Position numbers and translations under genes: made by a program | Assembly: GCA_903879335.1 (NCBI GenBank) | Contig: CAIRLC010000002.1 | Span: 1 to 64,000, forward strand | Reading direction: 5' to 3' | DNA length: 64,000 nucleotides | From: an uncultured Pseudomonadota bacterium | Lineage (GTDB): Bacteria; Pseudomonadota; Gammaproteobacteria; Steroidobacterales; Steroidobacteraceae | The notes under the pieces: model-generated | Told to the model about the DNA's origin: nothing | Database searches by the model: none | Seen by the model: the letters and a program-made list of their open reading frames with translations, nothing else | Part shown: one piece after another, positions 1-7,558 of the stretch | How positions within the stretch are numbered: the first letter of the stretch is position 1 | Layout: each line of letters starts with the position of its first letter

Positions 1-1
1 C

Positions 2-874
2 GAGCCGCGCAACATCCGTCGCGTCCTCGACAAGGACGTCCTGCCCGCCATCGGCGACAAGCCGGTGGCCGACGTCACCATCCCGGACATTCTCGCGATC
101 ACGGATGCCGTGAAGGCCCGCGGCGCCGATCAGATGGCCCTGCAGACGCGCAATGTCATCAAGCGGCTCTTCGCCTACGCGATCGCGCGCGGCAAGACGC
201 GGTTCAACCCGGCCGCCGCCATCGAGGCGCGGTTCATCGCGACCGCGCGTAGCCGCGACGTGGCGCTCTCCCAGCAGGAGATTGGCCAGCTGCTGCGCGG
301 CATCTACCAGTCTTCCATCCGCCGTCAGTACAAGCTCGCGCTGCACTTGCTGGTGCTGTGCATGATCCGCAAGGGCGAGCTGATCGGCGCGCGCTGGGAC
401 GAGATCGACTTCGAGAAGGCCGAATGGCTGATTCCGGCGGAGCGGATGAAGAAGGACAAGCCGCACCTGGTGCCGTTGTCCAAACAAGCATTGGCGATGT
501 TCGAGGAATTGAGGGGGCTCGAGAGCAAGTCGGCCTGGGTAATGCCGAGCCGCAATACGCTGAAGGAGCCGATCGCGCGCAGCACGCTCAACCAGGCGAT
601 CCGCTCGCTCGACCTCGGCGTGCGGGATTTCGTGATTCACGATTTCCGCCGCACGGCATCGACGCAACTCCACGAGGCCGGCTTCAACTCTGACTGGATC
701 GAAAAGGCCCTCGCCCACGAACAGAAGGGGGTCCGCGGGGTCTACAACAAGGCCGAGTACCTCGCGCAGCGCCGGGAAATGCTGCAGTGGTGGGCCGACC
801 TCGTCGATGCGCAGATCGAGGAGGGGAGGAAGGTGGTTATTGGGCGATTCGGGAAGGCGTTTCAGGCCGCATAG
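2..874 (+). CDS. Tyrosine-type integrase, C-terminal part (5' end outside window)
   Basis: The frame is open from base 2, so the gene begins left of the window; a GTG at 65 lies inside it and is not the start. The visible part has the catalytic pattern of P4-type phage/island integrases: a first arginine in CMIRKGE (about 359-379), HDFRR (638-652) with the box-II His and Arg, LAH (711-719), and the probable nucleophile Tyr in VYNKAEY (about 740). Such enzymes insert and excise genomic islands at tRNA or other att sites. It converges on darG, and the two 3' ends overlap by 38 bp. The att site is presumably upstream, outside the window. Together with the relaxase remnant at 3275-3748 it marks region 1-3750 as mobile DNA. 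Confidence 0.92.
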   Translation, partial: EPRNIRRVLDKDVLPAIGDKPVADVTIPDILAITDAVKARGADQMALQTRNVIKRLFAYAIARGKTRFNPAAAIEARFIATARSRDVALSQQEIGQLLRGIYQSSIRRQYKLALHLLVLCMIRKGELIGARWDEIDFEKAEWLIPAERMKKDKPHLVPLSKQALAMFEELRGLESKSAWVMPSRNTLKEPIARSTLNQAIRSLDLGVRDFVIHDFRRTASTQLHEAGFNSDWIEKALAHEQKGVRGVYNKAEYLAQRREMLQWWADLVDAQIEEGRKVVIGRFGKAFQAA

Positions 875-1943
875 CCCACGCCCCTACCTTCGTAAGGCGC
901 TCCAGCGCGATGCCCAAGGCGCGGTCGTCGAACAGCTTGTCTTTGCGGGAGGCAGCAACAGCGCTGCCGTTCCAATGGCGCAGGCCTTCACGCAGGGCAG
1001 GAACGCTGGGCGCAACGCCCTCGCGCGTCAGCAACCAGTCCACCGTTGCCAACAACTCCATGCCGAAGGGTGACTCGAATCCATCAATCAAGGAAGCCGT
1101 CGCCTCCAACGCCGGAGAGTAAGCCTTTGCCTCGCTCCTGAGATAGGCCTGCACGAAATCTCTGCGCCCATCATCGAACCAGATGACATCTAGAGGGTCC
1201 GCGTCACTGATCCGCTTGTCGCAATGTAAATAGCTGCCGTCCAAATTGTCCAGAAGGTGCGAGAGACGATTGGCGAATGGACCGTAAATATGGGCGCGGA
1301 ATTGAAGGTCAAGCGGATTATCGCCCGGGCTGAAATGCTCGATAGCGCGTTCGAGGAACCACGCGAGCTTCTGTATCTCCAGGAGGCTGCACTCCATGCC
1401 TACCACCCAGTACCGGCGCACCAGTTCGGCGATCAGCGCGCGCGCGGGAGTCAGTTTCTCGACACCAGCGCGCTTTGCCACGTTCTGGTATTTCTGCGTC
1501 GGTTCGAATACCTGAATCTCAGCGTCAAGATCGCCGAGGGTCGCCTCGATATGCGGACGAACCTCCGACCAGCTCAGGCCTCCATTTCCAACGCCAAGCG
1601 GCGGGATAGCAATGGACCGGACCCCTTTCTCGATCAGGAAGCGGCGGAGGTCCTGAAGCCCCTCGGTGATCCACTCGATTCGAGAATTCCCCTTCCAATG
1701 TTGCTTTGTCGGAAAGTTGATGATCCAGCGTGGGCCATCCAGCTCGCTGACCTCTGTGATGAACATCTGGCCCGTCCGGACTGCCTTCGCCTTGCAGGCA
1801 GCAGCATAACGACGATAGTTTTCCGGGAAGCGCTCCTTGAACATGAGCGCAATGCCCTTTCCCATCACACCGACCGTATTGACGGTGTTCACGAGCGCGT
1901 CGGCGCGGGCTTCTAGCAGGTTACCTTGGGTAAAAGTGATCAT
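837..1943 (-). CDS. darG: DarG-like macro-domain antitoxin (ADP-ribosyl-DNA glycohydrolase)
   Basis: A 368-residue protein. The first ~150 residues form a macro domain: [18 protein letters not shown], then [13 protein letters not shown] and [10 protein letters not shown], the ADP-ribose-binding loops. The C-terminal half ([12 protein letters not shown] ... [14 protein letters not shown]) matches the second domain typical of DarG, which binds and neutralises DarT. In characterised DarTG systems DarG removes ADP-ribose from DNA bases. The start is ATG at 1943, overlapping the darT stop as ATGA, rather than an in-frame codon 96 bp upstream inside darT; the sequence after this ATG matches the family N-terminus. 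It is the last gene of the AbiEi-DarT-DarG operon and overlaps the integrase gene tail to tail. Confidence 0.9.
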   Translation of the reverse strand: MITFTQGNLLEARADALVNTVNTVGVMGKGIALMFKERFPENYRRYAAACKAKAVRTGQMFITEVSELDGPRWIINFPTKQHWKGNSRIEWITEGLQDLRRFLIEKGVRSIAIPPLGVGNGGLSWSEVRPHIEATLGDLDAEIQVFEPTQKYQNVAKRAGVEKLTPARALIAELVRRYWVVGMECSLLEIQKLAWFLERAIEHFSPGDNPLDLQFRAHIYGPFANRLSHLLDNLDGSYLHCDKRISDADPLDVIWFDDGRRDFVQAYLRSEAKAYSPALEATASLIDGFESPFGMELLATVDWLLTREGVAPSVPALREGLRHWNGSAVAASRKDKLFDDRALGIALERLTKVGAWAMRPETPSRIAQ

Positions 1944-2611
1944 AAGAAGTACCAGTTGGTCCGAGCATGGACCGGTAAAGTCAGATTGCGTTCGTGCACT
2001 TGTCGTTCGATGGTTTGCCTCAACGCATCCGTATAGCAAACGATGCCCTTCAAGTCTTGAATAGGCAAGTGCCTATGTATGAGAGCCTCGGCTTGGTATC
2101 GCTCGAACTTGCCGGGGTCTTCGGCGTCGCGTTTGAAATCCCGGGCCTGGAGAAGCGGCCAGTCGATCTTGTCGAGGTCGGCCAGGTCTGAATAGAAATT
2201 CGCCCATTGGTAGTAGGCGTGGCTGTCCGTAAACAGGAACGTCAGGTTCTGCCCCGCAACGTGATGCAGGCTGGACATGAGGATCACGATTTCCTCATTG
2301 GGGCGCCTCTGGACGCCGCCCCAACCTGTGTGGATATTGCGCAACATCGGGGAAAAGGGCGTGAAGTAAAACGGCACATAGTCGTTCAGGAACCCGCCCG
2401 GTGGGACAGGTACCGGGTGGTGGGCGCGCTTGTCGATCAGCTCCTCATTTCCGATGCTGACCCAATGCGGGGCTCGTACCCCGCCGTTGCCGCAGTGCAA
2501 GCCGTTGTCGAGCACCCACGGCAAATTATCGCGGTGAATGATCCGCCATATCAGTGCCTTCTCGGGGTTCAAGCTGCCGGCATAAGGCCTTACCGCTACA
2601 GCTCCGCTCAT
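1940..2611 (-). CDS. darT: DarT-like DNA ADP-ribosyltransferase toxin
   Basis: A 223-residue protein with the DarT (DUF4433) layout: [16 protein letters not shown] near residues 15-30, [13 protein letters not shown] at 78-90, and [12 protein letters not shown], where E175 fits the catalytic glutamate of characterised DarT enzymes. DarT uses NAD+ to ADP-ribosylate thymidine in single-stranded DNA, which blocks replication; in phage defence this stops infection. The ATG at 2611 is chosen because it overlaps the TGA of the upstream AbiEi-like gene (ATGA) and precedes the conserved domain at the usual distance; an in-frame start 48 bp further upstream is less likely. All conserved stretches I can recognise are intact, so it is probably active. 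darG follows with another 4-nt overlap. Confidence 0.9.
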   Translation of the reverse strand: MSGAVAVRPYAGSLNPEKALIWRIIHRDNLPWVLDNGLHCGNGGVRAPHWVSIGNEELIDKRAHHPVPVPPGGFLNDYVPFYFTPFSPMLRNIHTGWGGVQRRPNEEIVILMSSLHHVAGQNLTFLFTDSHAYYQWANFYSDLADLDKIDWPLLQARDFKRDAEDPGKFERYQAEALIHRHLPIQDLKGIVCYTDALRQTIERQVHERNLTLPVHARTNWYFL

Positions 2612-3213
2612 GCGACCACGCCTTCGACGTATGGCCGCATGACGCGTTCGACTCGGCACGCCTTGGCCGCTCGGTCTAGTTCGGTCATGCGGAAGCGGCG
2701 TTCGCGCCAGGCTTCCCGTAGCGCCTCGACGGCCACGTCGACACCGATTCGGTTCCGCGCCTTGAAGAGATCGGCCAGGGTCTTGGCTACGCTGTAGACG
2801 CGGACCTCTTGGCGCTCGATGCGGTGCACTTCGATTCCCTCAGTGAACGCGCTGCCCGAGTAGCGCACCACCCGGAGTGCAGGGCCGAGGAGCCTCGGAG
2901 CCGTGGTGCCGCGTTCGATCGCCACCCAGACCTCCGCAGGCATCTGTGTGCCGATGCCATGAACGCTCAGGGCGGATAGCAGACACACGACCGCGTGCGG
3001 TGCCGCCACCGACGCGAGCACGAGGCCATGGTGCTCTGAGACCTGTGCGTTCGGATACCGATATCGACCGGGCGCAACGCGCTCCAGCGCGCCTTCAGCC
3101 ACCATTCTGGTGAGGTATTGCGTATGGATCCCAGCATCCGCAACCGCTCGTCGGTCCAGGAACCCTTTGGTCTTCAGGAGAGACTCGATGCGCTGCCGAT
3201 AAGTCCGACGCAT
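2608..3213 (-). CDS. AbiEi-family antitoxin / transcriptional regulator
   Basis: About 201 residues. It begins with a winged-helix-like N-terminus (RQRIESLLKTKGFLDRRAVADAGI, then YLTRMVAEGALERVAPGRYRY), followed by the AbiEi core (HGLVLASVAAPHAVVCLLSALSVHGI ... VYSVAKTLADLFKARNRIG). AbiEi proteins are normally the antitoxin and autorepressor paired with an AbiEii nucleotidyltransferase toxin. Here no AbiEii gene is present; instead the stop codon overlaps the darT start. I place the start at ATG 3213, not 3225: a TTGACA-N16-TATGAT promoter predicts transcription beginning near 3214, so an ATG at 3225 would lie inside the -10 box. The likely role is repressor or third component of a DarTG operon. 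This role is inference. Confidence 0.8.
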   Translation of the reverse strand: MRRTYRQRIESLLKTKGFLDRRAVADAGIHTQYLTRMVAEGALERVAPGRYRYPNAQVSEHHGLVLASVAAPHAVVCLLSALSVHGIGTQMPAEVWVAIERGTTAPRLLGPALRVVRYSGSAFTEGIEVHRIERQEVRVYSVAKTLADLFKARNRIGVDVAVEALREAWRERRFRMTELDRAAKACRVERVMRPYVEGVVA

Positions 3214-3220
3214 GTGGCTA

Positions 3221-3255
3221 ATCATATACAGATCGAAATAACTGTCAACGATCTG
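3221..3255 (-). promoter_or_regulatory. Promoter and operator of the AbiEi-darT-darG operon
   Basis: On the minus strand TTGACA (3248-3243) and TATGAT (3226-3221) are separated by 16 nt, close to a consensus sigma-70 promoter. A 7-bp inverted repeat, CAGATCG (3229-3235) and CGATCTG (3249-3255), has centres 20 bp apart, about two helical turns, and brackets the -35 box. Predicted transcription starts about 7 nt past the -10, next to ATG 3213, so the mRNA would be leaderless. The repeat is a good candidate for autoregulation by the AbiEi-like protein. Confidence 0.65.
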
Positions 3256-3274
3256 CCACCTCGCTGGGGCCCTG

Positions 3275-3748
3275 TCATCGTGTCACTTCCAGAGAGTCAA
3301 CCCGACGGCTACGGCGCTGTTCGACCAAACCCGCCATGAGCCACTCCCGCTCCGTTCTGGCGGGCGGCAGGTTGCGGACAAACTGCCGGGTCTGGTCGGC
3401 GAGGGCGGACTGCCCCTGGCTCCTCAGCGCGTCGCCGGTGGCGAGCCATCTGCGTTCGAGGTCTCGCCGTGTTTCGCGTATCCGCAGCTTGGCGGGATCA
3501 CCGGCCGGGTCCGCTTCGCGTAGTGCGACGGCGGCAGCCTCGACCCGGTCTCGCTGGTGGGTGGATGCGCCGCGTCGAGCGGCGCGATAAATGCCATCGG
3601 ACTTCCGCGGGCGCGTCTCTCCGCGAACGAAGCGCGGCGTCGCATTCGCAGCGACGCCGACGCGACGCAGGTGGCTCGCGAATTCCTCGCGCCACTCACG
3701 CAGGGTATACACACCACCAACACCGCGCTGCATCAGGCTGCTCATCAC
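3275..3748 (-). pseudogene. Truncated relaxase C-terminal remnant
   Basis: The 157-residue frame contains TLREWREEFASHLRRVGV, ANATPRFVRGETRPRK and DGIYRAARRG. I recognise this as the C-terminal part of relaxase/mobilisation proteins found in integrative elements, where it follows the nuclease domain. The nuclease domain with its histidine triad is absent, and the first ~14 residues (MMSSLMQRGVGGVY) are unrelated, so a breakpoint lies near 3705. It is therefore probably the broken end of a mobilisation gene at the island boundary. Whether it is still translated is unknown. It lies 49 bp upstream of the toxin-antitoxin promoter region on the same strand. Confidence 0.6.
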
Positions 3749-3835
3749 ACGTAGTGCCCGACCGACCGGTCAGCAGGCCTTCACCTTTGAAAGTGCAGCG
3801 GCAGTCCGCCACAAGCGAAGATTATGTAAAACGAA

Positions 3836-3851
3836 AGTCACCGATTTGACT
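3836..3851. promoter_or_regulatory. Short inverted repeat upstream of the fasciclin-like gene
   Basis: AGTCA-N6-TGACT is a perfect 5-bp inverted repeat in the 282-bp gap between the relaxase remnant and the gene at 4031. The same gap is locally AT-rich (a run of T at about 3863-3868), unlike the rest of the region. It may be an operator or chance; I see no clear -35/-10 pair. Confidence 0.25.
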
Positions 3852-4030
3852 AAACATCATGAATTTTTTGTGACGGTCATCAAATCGCAGTGGGCGACCG
3901 GCTACCTTTCGCTCGCTGTCTGCCGATCAGATCACGAATCTCGTTGACGGATGGCGCGTGTGCCGAGGGCAACGAAGCAGCAATCGAAACCCGGGTCACC
4001 AATATTTCATCCTTACTAGGGGATTTAGTC

Positions 4031-4660
4031 ATGAAACTTATCACTCGCATGGTCGCCGTGGCCGCTACGGTCGCCGTGAGCGGCGCTGCTCTCGCTTGCA
4101 CCACGCCGTTCAAGATCACCAAGATGCCGAAGGGCACCACGATCAACACAATCCTCAACGGCGCGCCGACGCTGGCTAACCCATACGCCGGCACCTTCGT
4201 TGGCTTCCAGCAGCAGCTGTTGCAGGGTTTGGGCACGACTGGCACGTACTCCATCGATCCAGTCACCGGCGCTACGCTGATGACGGAACTCGGCCTTGAT
4301 GGCACACCGACCGTTGGCAAGTACACGGTCATCGTGGCGCCAGACGCGTACATGCCGTCGTTCGGCGGCAGCCTCGCGCTGTACACGACCGTCATCAACC
4401 AGCAGTCTGTCCAGCAGATGGTTGCTGGCTACTCGGTCATCCCAGGCGTTGGCGTGTTCAACGGTGCAGGTGACGACGGCGCCATCCGCTCCACGAAGAC
4501 CCTCGGTGGCTACAACATTTTCCGTCTCCACGCTTGCGTGGGTCCGGTTGGCGCGACGGTTGGTCAGTTGACCATCAACAACGCCAACGTGTTGGCGGGC
4601 TACAACGTCGACAACGGCGTCGTGTACGTTGTCAACGGCGTCTCGATCCCACAGATCTAA
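4031..4660 (+). CDS. Secreted fasciclin (FAS1)-like protein
   Basis: A 209-residue protein with a Sec signal peptide (charged MKLITR, hydrophobic stretch, AxA site before Cys/Thr at about 22). The mature part resembles one divergent FAS1 domain: KYTVIVAPDAYMPSF (about residues 97-111) fits the 'TVFAPTdaAF' box, QQMVAGYSVIPG fits the 'HVvpG' box, and NGVVYVVNGVSIP near the C-terminus fits the final 'NGvihviDgVLlP' strand. FAS1 domains mediate adhesion outside the cell. The start is ATG 4031 with AGGGGATTT just upstream, not the longer frame from 3890, which lacks a signal peptide. Many proline codons are CCA, as in the PstS-like and ATP synthase genes, suggesting high expression. The domain call is my reading of weak similarity. 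Confidence 0.5.
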   Translation: MKLITRMVAVAATVAVSGAALACTTPFKITKMPKGTTINTILNGAPTLANPYAGTFVGFQQQLLQGLGTTGTYSIDPVTGATLMTELGLDGTPTVGKYTVIVAPDAYMPSFGGSLALYTTVINQQSVQQMVAGYSVIPGVGVFNGAGDDGAIRSTKTLGGYNIFRLHACVGPVGATVGQLTINNANVLAGYNVDNGVVYVVNGVSIPQI

Positions 4661-4701
4661 GTCTGTAGGACGGGAAACGCTCAGGCCTAGACCTGCGCGA
4701 T

Positions 4702-4731
4702 ACACGGGCGGTGCATCTGCACCGCCCGTGT
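4702..4731. terminator. Bidirectional terminator hairpin
   Basis: ACACGGGCGGTGC (4702-4714), a 4-nt loop, and its perfect complement 4719-4731 form a 13-bp GC-rich stem between two convergent genes. Both sides end near short T or A tracts, so it may serve both strands. Confidence 0.8.
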
Positions 4732-4745
4732 CGTTTACGGGGGGA

Positions 4746-6473
4746 TTAACCCGCGCTGATAGTCTTCAACAGGTCGGCAACGTGCCGTGCATGAGCAGCG
4801 TCATCACAGAGCGCGCTCTGTTCAATGGTTCGGCGCAAGGCGCCGCGTTCCTCGCGTAAGGCCGTGACGCGTGCGGCTAAGCCCTCAGCGATCGCTACGA
4901 ATTGATCTTCGGTATCGCAAGCCCAGTCCGCTAGACCGGCCACGGTCAAAATCGACCGGCCCATCCGTGACGCTGGCGTATTACCCACTAAGCTGACCAC
5001 GGGAACTCCCATCCATAGCGCCTCGCAATTTGTGGTTGCGCCGTTATAGGGAAAGGTATCTAGAGCAATATCAATTTCGTGATAGCGAGCTAAATGCTCA
5101 TCACGCGAGGCGCTCCAGTCAGCCCAAATGATCCGGTCCGACGCCACCCCGAGCGATTCGAATTCAGCTGCAATGCGCCGGGATACTGGCCCGTGAACCG
5201 AATCCGTCTTCAGCATAAGTCTTGAACCCGGCACGCGCATCAGCACGGCGGCCCATAAGCGCACCGTCACCGCACTGATCTTAGCTAAAACGTTAAACGA
5301 ACCGAAAACGACGGGCTCTTCGCCGCCGTAAGCCGAGCGCGCGGGTGTCGCCGCCAACGGTTGAAAACAGAAATAGCTGCCAGGCAACGCGGCAACGCGA
5401 CCCACGCCACCGCCCCAAGCGTCATATGCTTCGGCGACGACCGCATCAGCAATCCAATAGTCCACATTGGGAGAGCCTAACGGCCCTGGATATCCAAGGA
5501 AGGAGGCTTGTACGGGCGCGAGTCGGCGCAAGAACAAGGTAGGGCGGCTAGAAGTGGTGTGACCGCCTAGCGAGATCAGTACATCCAAATGTGATGCGCG
5601 AATTTCGGCAGCAGCACCGTCATCATCGAGTCTGGAGACATCATGGAAAGCCGCCGCTCGATTGCGCCAGACCTCCGTGACCGAATCGGTCGAAGTATCG
5701 GTATGAAAACAATGCAATTCGATTCCGAGACTCGGTAGGTGATTCAGCAGCGAGCTGAGGAAGTACCACACGGAATGCTGGCGGAAATCTGACGACACCA
5801 GCCCAACTCTTAAAGGCCGACTCTGATCGTATGTACTTGGCATCGATGACATTGACGTCACACCGTGGCTGACGGCAAATCGGAAGTGGGCCTGCGCTAG
5901 ACCTGCGGCGTCATTGGTGGCGTGATGCAAAACCAGCAACAAAAGACTGTGCGCACGGGTGTGACCGGGATTCGCAGCCACCACAGACTGTAGGCGACGA
6001 GCGGCACTGCCCACATCGCCGGCCGAGAATTCCGCTGCCGCCAAGTCAACGTTAAGATCAGGATCGCCCGGCTCAAGGGCAACGGCGCGAGAAAATGCGT
6101 CGATTGATCCATGAAAATCCCGAAGCGCAGCTAAGGCGCTACCAAGATTGATCCAGGCCGCAATTAAGCGCGGCGCGAGGCGCGTAGCCACGCGCGCGGC
6201 ATCAGCTGCGCCGCGATGGTCGTTTGACTCCGCGCGCATTGCCGCAAGATTGACCCACGCCGTCGTTCTATTGGGGCTCAGCGCCGTGACACGCTCAAGC
6301 AACGCGATAGCCTGCGGTCGCTTGCCCATTTGTTCTGAGACTAGGGCGGCCTCTTCGGCGACCGCGCTGTCTCCACTCGCGAGCAACGGTTTGAGTAGTA
6401 GCCAGGCCGCGTCCAACTGACCGAGGCGGCGCAACCGCGTCGACTGGGCGATCACCCCGTTCTTTTCATCCAT
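4746..6473 (-). CDS. TPR-containing GT41 (SPINDLY/OGT-like) glycosyltransferase
   Basis: A 575-residue cytoplasmic protein. About five tetratricopeptide repeats fill residues 1-200 (AWVNLAAMRAESNDHRGAADA, AWINLGSALAALRDFHGSIDAF). The catalytic part has GT41 landmarks: RVGLVSSDFRQHSVWYFL, LDVLISLGGHT, QASFLGYPGPLGS with VDYWIAD, VVFGSFNVLAKI, and DTFPYNGATTNCEALWMGVP with VVSLVG, the UDP-sugar-binding end. GT41 enzymes transfer a sugar from a nucleotide donor to Ser/Thr (OGT, SPY) or Asn (HMW1C) of proteins. It starts 4 nt after the stop of gspC, so the two are co-translated. With the TpsA locus nearby, a natural hypothesis is glycosylation of the adhesin or other exported proteins; this is inference. 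Confidence 0.88.
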   Translation of the reverse strand: MDEKNGVIAQSTRLRRLGQLDAAWLLLKPLLASGDSAVAEEAALVSEQMGKRPQAIALLERVTALSPNRTTAWVNLAAMRAESNDHRGAADAARVATRLAPRLIAAWINLGSALAALRDFHGSIDAFSRAVALEPGDPDLNVDLAAAEFSAGDVGSAARRLQSVVAANPGHTRAHSLLLLVLHHATNDAAGLAQAHFRFAVSHGVTSMSSMPSTYDQSRPLRVGLVSSDFRQHSVWYFLSSLLNHLPSLGIELHCFHTDTSTDSVTEVWRNRAAAFHDVSRLDDDGAAAEIRASHLDVLISLGGHTTSSRPTLFLRRLAPVQASFLGYPGPLGSPNVDYWIADAVVAEAYDAWGGGVGRVAALPGSYFCFQPLAATPARSAYGGEEPVVFGSFNVLAKISAVTVRLWAAVLMRVPGSRLMLKTDSVHGPVSRRIAAEFESLGVASDRIIWADWSASRDEHLARYHEIDIALDTFPYNGATTNCEALWMGVPVVSLVGNTPASRMGRSILTVAGLADWACDTEDQFVAIAEGLAARVTALREERGALRRTIEQSALCDDAAHARHVADLLKTISAG

Positions 6474-6477
6474 CGCA

Positions 6478-7329
6478 CTATCCCTTCGGACCGACGTAGA
6501 CGCCGGCCATATTCAGTGACACTTCCACCATGCCGACCCCTGGTCGCATCAACGAGACCTTAACGGGGCGTCCAGACCGCATCTCGTCCGGTAGCAACTG
6601 CAGGTTATCTTGAGTCAACGGAATACCATTGACGGCCATGATCGAGTCACCCGGCTTTAAACCCAGGTGCGCAAAAGCGAAGGCATTCCCATTTGGATTG
6701 ACGACCAGACCTCGATACGCCTCATCGCTCAGCAAAGGCTCCGCCCGTAGAACGGTCGACAGCGGAGCCGAAGCTCGCGCTACGCGGGATTTGATCTCGT
6801 CTCCCGACGGGTCCTGTATCGGCGGCCCCGAGGGCGGCGCGGATGACCCATCATCGCCGAGCGCTCCATAGCCTTGCTTCGTCTTGGGCAAATTGAGGGT
6901 GACAAGGCGTCCGCCTTGGTCGATCACGATGTGATCGGCAAATACTCCCGATAATCGGCCCCCAGCTAAAGCGGCGCCCACCGCGACCAGCTGCGTGGCC
7001 CCGTTGACTGCGACGATCGCAAAACCAAGGTCCTGAGCGTTCTCGAAGGCGATCGTGCCCGATAGTGAAACTCCAGCCAGCGAGGCTACGGCCTCGCTCG
7101 GCGCGGATGTCTCAGGAGGCGCTCCAAACAACAGCCCGAGCGTCGATGAACCCCCAAGCGACTGCGCTCCAGCGGGGGCCGAAGGATTAGGCCCGTGCAA
7201 GGAGTACCGACCGGCCCACCAACTGATATCGACACCGAGGAACACCACAACGATAGCGATGCTGATCGCGCGGGGTTCTCGAAATCGGTTGAGGATCCGT
7301 AGGAGGGGTTGCGGTAGGGCAATTGACAT
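6478..7329 (-). CDS. gspC: GspC-like type II secretion inner-membrane protein
   Basis: A 283-residue protein. It has a short cytoplasmic N-terminus and one membrane helix (about 21-40). A periplasmic homology region follows: LAGVSLSGTIAFENAQDLGFAIVAV, LAGGRLSGVFADHIVIDQGG, then the strand LVTLNLPK. A linker leads to a C-terminal PDZ-like segment (FAHLGLKPGDSIMAVNGIPL ... VSLMRPG). This is the domain order of GspC/PulC, which links inner-membrane T2SS components to the secretin and helps select substrates. No other T2SS genes are in the window, so it is an orphan here. It is divergent from the PstS-like secreted protein and upstream of a GT41 gene with a 4-nt gap. Confidence 0.85.
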   Translation of the reverse strand: MSIALPQPLLRILNRFREPRAISIAIVVVFLGVDISWWAGRYSLHGPNPSAPAGAQSLGGSSTLGLLFGAPPETSAPSEAVASLAGVSLSGTIAFENAQDLGFAIVAVNGATQLVAVGAALAGGRLSGVFADHIVIDQGGRLVTLNLPKTKQGYGALGDDGSSAPPSGPPIQDPSGDEIKSRVARASAPLSTVLRAEPLLSDEAYRGLVVNPNGNAFAFAHLGLKPGDSIMAVNGIPLTQDNLQLLPDEMRSGRPVKVSLMRPGVGMVEVSLNMAGVYVGPKG

Positions 7330-7431
7330 CGTTGTTGCACGGCAATAAAAACCGGATCATCCGCTAAAAAAATGACGCCTTGATTGCGCCGAAGCATTTG
7401 ACATAACAAGATTTTTTTCCAAAAACCGATA

Positions 7432-7476
7432 ATTTCACAGTTCCGTCAAGAAACCTTCACGGTCGGCCCTTAGCCT
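7432..7476 (+). promoter_or_regulatory. Possible Pho box upstream of the PstS-like gene
   Basis: Three 11-nt units with TCA cores occur in register: ATTTCACAGTT (7432-7442), CCGTCAAGAAA (7443-7453) and CCTTCACGGTC (7454-7464). The middle unit matches 7 of 11 positions of the usual PhoB unit. A TANNNT -10-like hexamer lies 10 nt past the core (7471-7476). It is plausible because the gene downstream encodes a phosphate-binding-type protein, but the match is imperfect. Confidence 0.3.
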
Positions 7477-7558
7477 TCCCCCCGCTGCTTCAAAGGTCTC
7501 GGTGCGCGACGGCTTCCGTTGTACTCCATTTACCTCCAATTATTTGTTAGGGGAAACC

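Noticed and set aside
1257-1916. A 219-codon plus-strand frame inside darG
   Set aside because: The opposite strand has an intact macro domain and the characteristic second domain of DarG; the plus-strand frame has no similarity or ribosome-binding site.
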